The notes beneath the pieces are model-generated. The model did no database searches and was not told the origin of the DNA. It saw nothing but the letters and a program-made list of their open reading frames with translations. A stretch of 55,357 bases of DNA from assembly GCA_046482855.1 (NCBI GenBank), contig JAWOEH010000182.1:1-55357 (forward strand), given 5' to 3'. This stretch comes from CAYVSF01 sp046482855 (GTDB taxonomy: Bacteria > Bacteroidota > Bacteroidia > Bacteroidales > UBA12077). Both the position numbers and the translations under genes were made by a program. Every line of letters starts with the position of its first letter. Positions within the stretch are counted from its first letter, which is position 1. Of this stretch, positions 33,981 through 42,123 are shown piece by piece.

Positions 33981-36107
33981 ATGAAAAAAATTGTACTAGT
34001 AGTAAGTGTGTTTTTGTTTGCAGCACAGTTTGCCTGGGCACAAGTTGAGAGTAAACTTTTTGTTCAGGAGCCATTGCAACGTGAGGCTTTCGATGTTGAA
34101 GCGGATCTCGCAACCTATTCCATGGGGAAAGAACAGTTGAAACTATTAGATGATGGGGCTTTGCTCGTTGCCGGAATGGCTACCTCCGATTTTTCCTTTG
34201 CAGGCGTTGATGTGACATCCGTAACTGAAGGCACTAGTTATTTAAAGAAGTATAGTGCCACCGGTGAACCTCAATGGATTGTATGGATGAGTGAAGGAAT
34301 GAGCAATACCCGTTTATTAGAGGTTGATAAGGATGGTAATATATTTCTGGCAGGATGCTATGGGGGCCAGATTACAATTAAGGATACAGAAGGCAATACT
34401 GAAATCTTACCTAAACCTGACGGGGTTGACATGACTACTCCTGATTATACATACCTGATAAAACTCGATGATACCGGTGTAGTAAAATGGAGTAAATACT
34501 TTCAGCCTGAAATGGCAACAGGCGAGTGGATGATGCCGAAATCCGAGCCTACAGCTTTGGCCTTATCAGAAGGAAAGATTGCCTTCGCCTTTAGTTTTCA
34601 AGGGCTGTTAAATATTGACGAACAGGAGTATAGTAGTTTGTCATGGATGTATGGATATGCCAGAGCGTGGTCATCTATGCTCCTGTTCATGGATGAATCT
34701 GGTGAATTGGTAAACTTGAAACCCTTTATCGCTGTTGAAGATCCTGATGCAACGAATGAAGATGATAAGACTGTACTTTCGGATATGGTTTTTCAACAAA
34801 TGGTTTTTGGACCTGATGATCAATTGTTCGCTGTTGCAAGTCTTTCTGGTTGTGTGAAAGATGTCGATACCGAAACCCTTTATAAAACTGAGGCAGATGA
34901 ATACTTTATGGTTCCTCAGTTACAGCTCTTCGCTTTTGATCAGACTTATACTCAAAAATGGTCTAAATACTACCCTATGGATAAAGGGCATACCGCTATG
35001 GATGGTCGCCATATATTACAAACCAAAAGTATAGGTGTTGTTGAAGATCAAATTACTGTTGGGGGTATGGTGCAGGATACTATATTTATTGATCAGCAAG
35101 AGGAGGTTTACATAAATTCTGTTGACGAAATGGACGGATTTGTTGCCAGCTTTAATGTGCAGGATGGTTCTTTTATTCGAACCCGACAAATAAAAACACA
35201 AGGGCAGTCTGATGATAATATGGCATTTGTTTTTTCCCATAACCATACCTATGTTTCCGGAGTTTTAACCAATACAGTAGTGATTGGTGGAAAGTCAGTG
35301 AAAACCAATAATGAAGCTGATCTCTTTCTGGCTGATTTTAACCATTACAATGAAACGCTTATGCTCGAAGCCACTGGAGGTGGAGGGCATGAATTTGTGC
35401 AGGCCATAGATGTTACTGAAGCCGGAGAAATTGCTACCACCGGAACTATTTTATCATTGAATGGAAACGATTGCGAAGTTTGGGGCGAAGTGGTCTCAAG
35501 TACACAGCAGGGTGAGAATTTTATCCCAGATATCTATGTGAATAAAATCATTTCAACTGTCAACGCCAGGCCTACGGCAAGCCGATTATTAGATGACCAA
35601 ATTGTGTCTGTAGAGGAGTCCTTCGAATATGCTCTGCCGAAAAATATCTTCTCCGATCCCGATGGCGATAAGCTAGTTATTACCTCCTGTTTGGATAATG
35701 GGACAGCTTTGCCTGAATGGTTGATTTTTGATAATGATCAAATTACCTACTCAGGTATTCCCGCAAAAGAGGATCTGGGGCTCTATCAAATCAGAATCAC
35801 GGCAACCGATAGATTAGGTGCCAGCGTATCTCTGCATTTTCAGATTTATGTTCAATCTACTACAGGACTTGATGAAGTGCCTGCATCACAACTCCTTTTT
35901 TACCCAAACCCCTCTGATGGAAGTATCTTTTTTAACACACAAATTTCAAGAGTAGAGGTGTTTAATATCACAGGCCAACGAGTAATGATAATGGAAGATT
36001 GTCAATCAATAGATTTTAAAGCCAATGGATTAAAAAGGGGAACGTATTTTATTCGCATGAGTGATGATTATGATAATACGCGAACAGAGAAGCTCCTATT
36101 AAAATAG
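33981..36107 (+). CDS. T9SS-exported protein with propeller-like repeats and cadherin-like domain
   Basis: The 708-residue protein (ATG at 33981, in front of a standard signal peptide with the core VLVVSVFLFAAQFAWA; ATGs at 33954 and 33972 are alternatives) begins with propeller-like repeats (about residues 40-520) with phrases such as LVAGMATSDFSF, YLKKYSATGEPQWIVW and DGNIFLAGCYGG that resemble SBBP repeats. A cadherin-like or He-PIG domain follows (about 525-620, FSDPDGDKLVITS). The last 75 residues are a type IX sorting domain (LLFYPNPSDG, VEVFNITGQRV, GTYFIRM, EKLLLK). It is therefore a surface or released protein. Its position after SusD suggests a substrate-binding accessory. No catalytic motif was seen. 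Confidence 0.85.
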   Translation: MKKIVLVVSVFLFAAQFAWAQVESKLFVQEPLQREAFDVEADLATYSMGKEQLKLLDDGALLVAGMATSDFSFAGVDVTSVTEGTSYLKKYSATGEPQWIVWMSEGMSNTRLLEVDKDGNIFLAGCYGGQITIKDTEGNTEILPKPDGVDMTTPDYTYLIKLDDTGVVKWSKYFQPEMATGEWMMPKSEPTALALSEGKIAFAFSFQGLLNIDEQEYSSLSWMYGYARAWSSMLLFMDESGELVNLKPFIAVEDPDATNEDDKTVLSDMVFQQMVFGPDDQLFAVASLSGCVKDVDTETLYKTEADEYFMVPQLQLFAFDQTYTQKWSKYYPMDKGHTAMDGRHILQTKSIGVVEDQITVGGMVQDTIFIDQQEEVYINSVDEMDGFVASFNVQDGSFIRTRQIKTQGQSDDNMAFVFSHNHTYVSGVLTNTVVIGGKSVKTNNEADLFLADFNHYNETLMLEATGGGGHEFVQAIDVTEAGEIATTGTILSLNGNDCEVWGEVVSSTQQGENFIPDIYVNKIISTVNARPTASRLLDDQIVSVEESFEYALPKNIFSDPDGDKLVITSCLDNGTALPEWLIFDNDQITYSGIPAKEDLGLYQIRITATDRLGASVSLHFQIYVQSTTGLDEVPASQLLFYPNPSDGSIFFNTQISRVEVFNITGQRVMIMEDCQSIDFKANGLKRGTYFIRMSDDYDNTRTEKLLLK

Positions 36108-36188
36108 GTGCTCGGGCAATTAGCGCATCTTATCACGGATGTTTCTTTTACACGTTTTTCCATAACGGAAGTATTACGATTTATACAT

Positions 36189-36227
36189 AAAAAAGAGGCG
36201 ATACCCTTTCGGGGCGCCTCTTTTTTT
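36189..36227. terminator. Bidirectional terminator between the SusCD operon and the sulfur fusion gene
   Basis: AAAAAAGAGGCG on the left pairs with CGCCTCTTTTTT on the right around a GC-rich loop. The T tract on the plus strand and the mirrored A tract allow termination in both directions. Confidence 0.8.
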
Positions 36228-36244
36228 ATTGTAAACAGGTTTTA

Positions 36245-38737
36245 TTAAATAAACAGATTCAGATTGGCTTGTTCCGCTTCTTCGAGATAGGCAGCTACCC
36301 CGCCAATTACTACGCCGGGGCGCAATTCTTCTGGCGAAACACCCATTACATCCATACTCATCTGGCAGGCTAAAAGTTCTACGCCATTGTCAACAGCTGA
36401 TTGGAGCATCTCTTGTACCGAGGCGATTTTTTTTGATTTCATTCGCTTGCTCATCATTTTTGAGCCCATGCCTCCCATGTTCATCTTCGAGAGTTTTAAC
36501 TCCTCGGCTGAGCCGGGCATCATGGCGCCAAAGGCTTTTGACATAAAGTCTTTCTTTACTTTTGGTGCCTTCGGATCTTTCAACAGGTTTAGCCCCCAGA
36601 AGGTGAAAAAGAGGGTGACTTTTTTGCCCATGGCTGCCGCTCCATTTGCTATTACCAAAGAGGCCAGTGCTCGATCCATGTCATCACTGAAAACGACAAT
36701 GGTTTTGTTATCGGGCAATGAAGCCGATACATTTGCAGACCTAGTATCCTCCTGCTTTTTTGGGGCGCTACCTAAACCCTTTTCAATTTCAGCAATTACC
36801 TTTCCTTTCTCTTGTGCTACCGATACCAACGTATTTCCGGTTACTTTACACCACGATTGAACATCTTTATAAAAGCCAGGGTCGGAAGCGATTTGCCGGA
36901 TGCGCTCCCCATCAGCTAACTGCATTACAGCTTCTTTCAGCTTCATGATGGGGCCGGGACATTGCAAACCACAAGCATCAATCTCCAGCGTTTTTACATG
37001 AGTAGCCTTTTGTGCTTTTTTATCAACACTTATAATAAGATCATCCTTGCCGATGATCTCGTTCTCGAAAATGTCCTCATTGCTCTGTTTTTGCGTCGCA
37101 TGCTCGTAGGTTTTATACCCACCAGAAAGGTTCCATACCTCATATCCCATTTGGCTGAGCATACGTGCGGCTACATGGCCACGTAACCCTACCCCACAGA
37201 AAACAAGGATTTTTTTCTCCTTAGTAAGCTCTCCCATACGGAAACGTAGTTCGTCAACGGGAATATTCATAGCGCCTTCAATGGTGCCCAGCGAAAATTC
37301 GTCGGCTGTACGGACATCTACCAAATTCCACTCCCGATCATTTATCTCTGCAACTTCGTTCCAGTGAGCAATGCGGGTTGTTCCGTCCATGATGTTTTCG
37401 GCTACGAAACCGGCAATGTTTACCGGATCCTTTGCCGAAGAGAAGGGAGGGGCATAAGCATGTTCAATCTCTTCCAAATCGAAAATTGTCCCTCCGTGTT
37501 GGAGAACGGTAGCTATCAGGTCAATGCGTTTGTCAACGCCTTCGTATCCCACAATTTGAGCCCCGAACAATTTTCCCGACTCAGGATCAAATACAATCTT
37601 CATGGATAGCGGCATGGCATCGGGATAATAGCCGGCATGTGAACTTCCATGAGTAATAGAAGCTTCATAAGGAATGCCACGTTTTTTTAGTTCTTTTTCC
37701 GGAACACCGCAGGCAGCAACGGTGATATCGAAAACTTTCGCAATGGCTGTTCCAATGGCCCCTTTGTAGATACGTTTGTTGCCTCTGACAATATTATCAG
37801 CCACCATTCGTCCTTGTTTGTTGGCAGGCCCTGCCAAATACGTAGGCATTTTCGTGCCTAAGATGGGGTGTCGGAACTCTATGGCATCCCCTAACGCGTA
37901 AATATTGGGATCGGAAGTTTGCAGGTAATCATTGACCACGATACCTCCCTTTTCGCCCAATTCCAGTTGGGCTTTTCGAGCCAGTTGACTTTCCGGGCGC
38001 ACGCCTATGGATAAGATAACCATGTCGGTTTCTAAAGATCTGCCGGAAGTTAACTGCGCTTCCAGTCTGGATCCTTTTGACGAGAATGCCGATACGCCAA
38101 CACCCAGAAAGAATTCTACATCTTTTGTTTTTAAGTGCTGGTGCACTTCTGCTGCCATTTCGTAGTCCAGTGGCGACATCATCTGACCGGCCATCTCCAC
38201 AATGGTAACCAGAATACCCCTGTGATGCAGATTTTCGGCCATCTCAAGCCCGATAAATCCGGCACCTACCACTAAAGCGTGTTTGGGTTTTTGTGTGTCA
38301 ATAAAGCCTTTGATGGTATCGGTGTCTTTCACATTACGTACCGTAAAGATCTTCTCATCTTTTATTCCCGGGAGTGAAGGTCGTACCGGCTCGGCTCCGG
38401 GTGCCAGGATAAGTTTGTCGTAGCTCTCAGTATACTCTTCCCCTTTGACAATGTCGCGAACGGTAACGGTTTTTTCCTGGCGATTAATGTCGATGACTTC
38501 GCTCTCAACACGTATGTCAATATTAAAACGAGCATTAAAGGATTCTGGCGTTTGTACCAAGAGCTTTTCGCGTTCCTTTATTACTTCTCCGATGTAGTAA
38601 GGTAGGCCACAGTTTGCATAGGAGATGTTTTTCCCTCTTTCAAACATAAGAATTTCCGCTTGTTCATCGAGTCTTCTCAAACGTGCTGCGGTAGTTGCTC
38701 CACCTGCTACACCGCCAATAATAATGTATTTTGACAT
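36245..38737 (-). CDS. CoA-disulfide reductase-like flavoprotein fused to rhodanese, TusA and DsrE-like domains
   Basis: The 830-residue protein (ATG at 38737, in front of MSKYIIIGGVAGG; the upstream in-frame ATG at 38764 would add nine residues) has four modules. Residues 1-450 form a class III pyridine nucleotide-disulfide oxidoreductase with the FAD motif GGVAGGATTA and the single active Cys43 in YANCGLPYYIG, as in CoA-disulfide reductases. A rhodanese domain (about 455-545) has the active loop FCGVGLRG. A TusA domain (about 580-655) has CGLQCPGP. A DsrE-like domain (about 670-830) contains a methionine-rich insert and LLACQMSMDVMG. The protein is likely to move persulfide sulfur between modules, with NAD(P)H-driven reduction of polysulfide or CoA disulfide. 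A TATATTTG box lies 24 bases upstream. Confidence 0.9.
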   Translation of the reverse strand: MSKYIIIGGVAGGATTAARLRRLDEQAEILMFERGKNISYANCGLPYYIGEVIKEREKLLVQTPESFNARFNIDIRVESEVIDINRQEKTVTVRDIVKGEEYTESYDKLILAPGAEPVRPSLPGIKDEKIFTVRNVKDTDTIKGFIDTQKPKHALVVGAGFIGLEMAENLHHRGILVTIVEMAGQMMSPLDYEMAAEVHQHLKTKDVEFFLGVGVSAFSSKGSRLEAQLTSGRSLETDMVILSIGVRPESQLARKAQLELGEKGGIVVNDYLQTSDPNIYALGDAIEFRHPILGTKMPTYLAGPANKQGRMVADNIVRGNKRIYKGAIGTAIAKVFDITVAACGVPEKELKKRGIPYEASITHGSSHAGYYPDAMPLSMKIVFDPESGKLFGAQIVGYEGVDKRIDLIATVLQHGGTIFDLEEIEHAYAPPFSSAKDPVNIAGFVAENIMDGTTRIAHWNEVAEINDREWNLVDVRTADEFSLGTIEGAMNIPVDELRFRMGELTKEKKILVFCGVGLRGHVAARMLSQMGYEVWNLSGGYKTYEHATQKQSNEDIFENEIIGKDDLIISVDKKAQKATHVKTLEIDACGLQCPGPIMKLKEAVMQLADGERIRQIASDPGFYKDVQSWCKVTGNTLVSVAQEKGKVIAEIEKGLGSAPKKQEDTRSANVSASLPDNKTIVVFSDDMDRALASLVIANGAAAMGKKVTLFFTFWGLNLLKDPKAPKVKKDFMSKAFGAMMPGSAEELKLSKMNMGGMGSKMMSKRMKSKKIASVQEMLQSAVDNGVELLACQMSMDVMGVSPEELRPGVVIGGVAAYLEEAEQANLNLFI

Positions 38738-38761
38738 GATCTTTTCTTTTAAATTAGGCCG

Positions 38762-38769
38762 CAAATATA
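38762..38769 (-). promoter_or_regulatory. Promoter -7 box upstream of the sulfur fusion gene
   Basis: On the minus strand this reads TATATTTG, 24 bases before the ATG at 38737. It supports that start over the longer one at 38764, which would lie in the box's immediate vicinity. Confidence 0.45.
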
Positions 38770-38880
38770 TCTAAATACCAACATATAACCATAGAAATAT
38801 AGCTAAATGTTTTTCAAATAACAGTAAACTTATTGTATTATTTACTACTGCTACTAAACAAACAGTGATGGCGGGAATAA

Positions 38881-38908
38881 AAAAAAACCGCCCTTTTCGG
38901 ACGGTTTT
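38881..38908 (-). terminator. Intrinsic terminator after the Spy-like gene
   Basis: On the minus strand AAAACCGTCC, a GAAAA loop and GGGCGG are followed by a T tract. The stem has one U-G pair on this strand but a mismatch on the other, so it is built for the minus-strand transcript. It lies 30 bases after the Spy-like stop. Confidence 0.7.
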
Positions 38909-38938
38909 GCATTTATTTTATTTTTATTGCCTAGTGCG

Positions 38939-39490
38939 TTACCAATTTCTGTGTGCACGTCCGCGACCCGTGTTCATTCCCATGCCATTGCCTCGGCCGC
39001 TGCGTCCTTGTTGAATGCCACGCCCCATGCGGCCATAATTGCTATTGGCATCGAAGTAAACTTGCTGCTCCTTGGTGAGCAAGGCCCGAACTTGTTTGCG
39101 ATAGCGATCGCGCTTTTTCATCATCTTATTTCGTAAAGTAGTCATCGCATCTGTATTGTCATCCAACTGGTTAATCGGTACATTGCTGGAACAGAGAGTA
39201 CGTCGACGGGCGCGTAATTCGCCAAGTTCGTTGTGGTAAGTTTGCTGCTCGCTAAAATGCTTGAGACGGAGCTCTTCAATTTGGGCTGTTTGTTCTTCGG
39301 TAAGATTTGGGATGGATGTACATAGATACCCATTCCCATAGCCTGTTCCTTGCATGCCTGCTTGATTCAATGCACGATTGCCAGTTTGCAATCCCATACC
39401 TCTGCCTCTTTGAGCGTATCCTTCAGGGCTAAGGGCAAATATTGCGAGAAGCACAATCAGTAAGCTGCTTTTTAGATGAATAGATTTCAT
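38939..39490 (-). CDS. Spy/CpxP-like periplasmic protein (LTxxQ motif)
   Basis: The 183-residue protein has a signal peptide (cleavage near GYAQ) and a mostly helical, highly charged body with two LTxxQ-type motifs, LTEEQTAQIEEL near residue 63 and LTKEQQVYFDAN near residue 139. This is the pattern of Spy, CpxP and metal-responsive relatives, which act as periplasmic chaperones or stress adaptors. The tails are unusual: a Gly/Arg/Met-rich N-terminal stretch (RGRGMGLQTG) and a C-terminal tail of RG and GMG repeats. Upstream there is a separate terminator and promoter-like unit (39578-39682), which could be its attenuated leader. Confidence 0.75.
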   Translation of the reverse strand: MKSIHLKSSLLIVLLAIFALSPEGYAQRGRGMGLQTGNRALNQAGMQGTGYGNGYLCTSIPNLTEEQTAQIEELRLKHFSEQQTYHNELGELRARRRTLCSSNVPINQLDDNTDAMTTLRNKMMKKRDRYRKQVRALLTKEQQVYFDANSNYGRMGRGIQQGRSGRGNGMGMNTGRGRAHRNW

Positions 39491-39577
39491 AGTTTTTAAG
39501 TTTTAGTTTTTACTATTTTGATTTCATAACTATGACACCAATAGGCAGGTGTTTATTACAGGTGAAATAAAAAAAGA

Positions 39578-39608
39578 TAAAAAAAGGCGTCCCTCCCCAG
39601 GGACGCCT
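39578..39608 (-). terminator. Intrinsic terminator (9-bp stem plus T tract) downstream of ctpA
   Basis: AGGCGTCCC on the minus strand pairs with GGGACGCCT with a six-base loop, followed by seven T. It is about 85 bases after the ctpA stop codon and can serve ctpA as well as the small transcript that begins near 39646. Confidence 0.8.
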
Positions 39609-39646
39609 AAACTAACCTAAAAACCCAAAATTATGAATTGAGCTAC
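39578..39646 (-). ncRNA. Candidate small RNA (about 68 nt) or attenuated leader of the Spy-like gene
   Basis: A promoter with both elements (TTTG at 39682-39679, 18 bases, TATATTTG at 39660-39653) points leftward and should start RNA near 39646. About 40 bases later comes a 9-bp perfect GC-rich hairpin (39608-39600 with 39593-39585, loop of 6) and a T tract. No open reading frame of any size fits between the promoter and the hairpin. Two readings are possible: an independent small RNA, or a leader with an attenuator for the Spy-like gene, whose ATG is about 95 bases beyond the hairpin and for which I found no other promoter. The hairpin may also end the ctpA transcript, which stops at 39694. 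Confidence 0.5.
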
Positions 39647-39652
39647 AGAGTA

Positions 39653-39682
39653 CAAATATATAGATATTTTCAGAAATGCAAA
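39653..39682 (-). promoter_or_regulatory. Complete Bacteroidetes-type promoter in the ctpA-spy gap
   Basis: On the minus strand TTTG (39682-39679) and TATATTTG (39660-39653) are separated by 18 bases. The promoter lies after the ctpA stop and faces the hairpin at 39585-39608. It is one of only two sites in the window where both elements are clear. Confidence 0.55.
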
Positions 39683-39693
39683 TATAACAAATG

Positions 39694-41307
39694 TTAAAAA
39701 TCCTTATTATTGTTTGCTAATACTTCAATGGCTTTATTTACCGTATTGTCTAAGCTCCTGATAATGGGGTAGAAACCCTCGTTGTCTAAGATGTTACGGG
39801 CAATGTATGCTTTTAGTTGGGTATGGATGATCTCTTTGGAATTTCCGTATCCGTCGGTAGTTTTAGAAATTCCATGTTCTGAAGCATAGGTTGTAAATTG
39901 ATCCATCAGTGCCTGTCGGTTCAAGTGCGCTTCCAGGGATGCTACATGTTCAAATTCGTTCAATGTTTTTCTATGGTCATCGGCATAGTTAAATGCAAAT
40001 CGATAGATTAACTGTTGAGCCGAAATGCGACCATAATACTTTGAAACACGTGTAGTGTCAAATGGGACAAAAACATCGGGCATGATCCCGCCTCCGCCAT
40101 AGACAATTTTTCCACCGGGAGTTTGGTACTTTAATGAGTCGGCAAAATGGATGCTGTCCTTCTCCGAGAACTCTCCACTTATGAAGCGTTCGTTTAAATC
40201 GTTGTAATACTCCTCGCGGTTCTCGGAATAGGGCTTTTGAATGCTTCTTCCGGTTGGTGTGTAGTAGCGGGCAACGGTGAGCCGGATTGCCGAGCCATCG
40301 GTTAACAGCGTTTGTTCCTGTACCAAGCCTTTTCCAAAGGATCGTCGGCCGATAATTGTCCCCCGGTCGTTGTCCTGAATGGCTCCTGCCAGGATCTCAC
40401 TGGCCGATGCTGACCACTCATCAATTAACACGGCCACATCCATCTCCTTGCAAAGTCCCCTTGATGAGGAATATACTTCGCTGCGAGGGCTGGCTTTACC
40501 TTCGGTATATACAATTAACTTATTGGCCTCCAAAAACTGGTCTGCTATGTTTGTGGCTGCCGTCATATACCCGCCATTGTTCCCTCGTAAATCTAGAACC
40601 AGGTTCTTTACTGTATGGGTACTTTTTAGCTCCTTTATTTCGTCAACAAATTCGCGAAAGGTTGTTTGCGCAAATCGGGAGATCTTTATGTAACCGGTAG
40701 TATCGTTAATCATGTAGCCAACATCCACACTGTATAAGGGAATTTTATCGCGGGTAATGTCAAATTGTAGAAGCTCCGGAACATTTTTGCGCTTTACCTC
40801 AACAGTTACCTTTGTTCCCCTGGCTCCTTTGAGCATATGAATAACTTCATCGGTGGAAAAATCCACTCCGGCTATTAAGGTGTCATTCACTTTTATAAAT
40901 CGGTCGCCGGGCATAATTCCCACGCGCTCTGAGGGACCTCCTGTAATAGTGCTAATGACAATAACCGTGTCATTCTGCATATTAAAGGAAATGCCTATCC
41001 CCTCGAAATTGCCTTGTAGGGGTTCACTAACCTGCTCAAGATCTTTCGAGGGAATATAAACCGAATGAGGATCCAGCTCTTCCAGCATGGCAGGTATGGC
41101 TGCTTCCACTAATATATCATCATTGATGCTGTCGACATAGCGTGATTGCACATAATTGACCACAGAGCTTAGTTTGCCGTTTGTTTTTGCAGGGGTGCTT
41201 ACATTGTAGGCGGGTCTTTCGGTAAAAAAACTTCCCAGGTAGAACCCTCCGATGAGGACAATCGCAAAAGCAACCGGGAGAATAATTTTTGAAATGTTAT
41301 TGTTCAT
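39694..41307 (-). CDS. C-terminal processing peptidase, S41 family (PDZ protease)
   Basis: The 537-residue protein (ATG at 41307, in front of MNNNISKIILPVAF; an upstream ATG at 41340 lies inside the deaminase gene) has one N-terminal membrane anchor or signal (about 8-25), a short N-terminal domain with LSSVVNYVQSRYVDSI and LDPHSVYIP, a PDZ domain (about 90-170, GIGISFNMQNDTVIV, IMPGDRFIKVND), and the S41 core with LVLDLRGNNGGYM. The catalytic Ser is in WSASASEILAGAIQD and the Lys in GRRSFGKGLVQ. It acts in the periplasm on protein C termini, as Prc/CtpA do. Its start overlaps the end of the deaminase gene by 11 bases, suggesting coupling. Confidence 0.92.
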   Translation of the reverse strand: MNNNISKIILPVAFAIVLIGGFYLGSFFTERPAYNVSTPAKTNGKLSSVVNYVQSRYVDSINDDILVEAAIPAMLEELDPHSVYIPSKDLEQVSEPLQGNFEGIGISFNMQNDTVIVISTITGGPSERVGIMPGDRFIKVNDTLIAGVDFSTDEVIHMLKGARGTKVTVEVKRKNVPELLQFDITRDKIPLYSVDVGYMINDTTGYIKISRFAQTTFREFVDEIKELKSTHTVKNLVLDLRGNNGGYMTAATNIADQFLEANKLIVYTEGKASPRSEVYSSSRGLCKEMDVAVLIDEWSASASEILAGAIQDNDRGTIIGRRSFGKGLVQEQTLLTDGSAIRLTVARYYTPTGRSIQKPYSENREEYYNDLNERFISGEFSEKDSIHFADSLKYQTPGGKIVYGGGGIMPDVFVPFDTTRVSKYYGRISAQQLIYRFAFNYADDHRKTLNEFEHVASLEAHLNRQALMDQFTTYASEHGISKTTDGYGNSKEIIHTQLKAYIARNILDNEGFYPIIRSLDNTVNKAIEVLANNNKDF

Positions 41308-41758
41308 GTGGTGTATCAATTTCCAGGTGTATAATTTCAATGTTGGCCCTGCGTAAAAGGGCTAGTCCATCCTCATTGTGGTATTTGTTACAAAAAACAA
41401 CACGTTTAATACCGCTTTGAATGATGAGCTTTGAACATTCCATGCAGGGTGAAGTAGTTACGTATAACGTTGCACCCTGACTACTATTGTTGGATTTTGC
41501 CACTTTTGTTATTGCATTGGCTTCAGCATGTAGTACGTAAGGTTTGGTTACATTGTTCTCATCTTCGCAAATATTTTCGAATCCTGCAGGCGTACCATTG
41601 TAGCCATCGGAGATAATCATTTTCTCTTTGACGATGAGGGCGCCTACTTGTCGTCTTTTGCAGTAGGAGTTCTGTGCCCAGATTTGGGCCATTTGCAGGT
41701 ATTTTTTGTCGAAAGAGGCTTGCTTCTCTTTGTAGGGGTGCAGGTGGTTGTCTTTCAT
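41297..41758 (-). CDS. dCMP deaminase family protein (ComEB-like)
   Basis: A 153-residue zinc-dependent cytidine/deoxycytidylate deaminase. The zinc ligands and proton shuttle are seen as HAEANAI (His, Glu) near residue 78 and PCMEC (two Cys) near residue 107, preceded by RRQVGALIVKEKMIISDGYNGTP. dCMP deaminase makes dUMP for thymidylate synthesis; the ComEB family is named from competence operons, though most members work in nucleotide metabolism. It is followed by ctpA with an 11-base overlap. A terminator hairpin lies between it and the upstream tRNA gene. Confidence 0.9.
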   Translation of the reverse strand: MKDNHLHPYKEKQASFDKKYLQMAQIWAQNSYCKRRQVGALIVKEKMIISDGYNGTPAGFENICEDENNVTKPYVLHAEANAITKVAKSNNSSQGATLYVTTSPCMECSKLIIQSGIKRVVFCNKYHNEDGLALLRRANIEIIHLEIDTPHEQ

Positions 41759-41781
41759 GAGGGTTACGGATTAGTACATAC

Positions 41782-41810
41782 AAAAAAACCCTCCGGAAAG
41801 AGGGTTTTTT
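41782..41810. terminator. Terminator between tRNA-Leu and the deaminase gene
   Basis: CCCTC (41789-41793) pairs with GAGGG (41800-41804) over a CGGAAA loop, with A and T tracts on the two sides extending the stem. It follows the tRNA 3' end by 7 bases on the minus strand and should end the tRNA transcript. Confidence 0.75.
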
Positions 41811-41816
41811 GTGTAG

Positions 41817-41900
41817 TACCTGGAGCCGGGCTCGAACCGGCACGGGATAATTCCCACTGGTGTTTGAGACCAGCGCGTCTACCAATTCCGCCATCCAGGC
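41817..41900 (-). tRNA. tRNA-Leu (anticodon CAA)
   Basis: The 84-base minus-strand sequence folds as a class II tRNA. Acceptor arm GCCTGGA pairs with TCCAGGT (G1-U72 wobble), D arm with GGCGGAATTGGTAGACGC, anticodon stem CTGGT/ACCAG with loop CTCAAAC (anticodon CAA), a long variable arm TGGGAATTATCCCG, and T arm GCCGG-TTCGAGC-CCGGC. The CCA end is not encoded. Confidence 0.95.
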
Positions 41901-41927
41901 ATATACTTCAATGAACCATTTGCCGTG

Positions 41928-41958
41928 CAAAAATAGAGAATTTGTTTGGTTACGCAAA
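41928..41958 (-). promoter_or_regulatory. Promoter of tRNA-Leu with -33 and -7 elements
   Basis: On the minus strand TTTG (41958-41955) and TATTTTTG (41935-41928) are separated by 19 bases, the textbook Bacteroidetes arrangement. The tRNA 5' end lies 27 bases beyond the box. Confidence 0.7.
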
Positions 41959-42123
41959 ATAAATGGACGAAAAATGTATTCTCTTTTTAGCGCTCTCTGA
42001 TAATGAGCGAATTGCTTAATTATTCTTCTTTCGGACTTTTATGGGCCAAGATTTTTTATTAATTTGGGAGGGCTTTAAATTGCCCTTAAAAGGAATATAC
42101 GTTTAACCCTAAAAGAATTTTAT

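Noticed and set aside
36387..36860. 157-codon plus-strand frame opposite the DsrE region
   Set aside because: Antisense shadow of a conserved domain with typical low-complexity composition.
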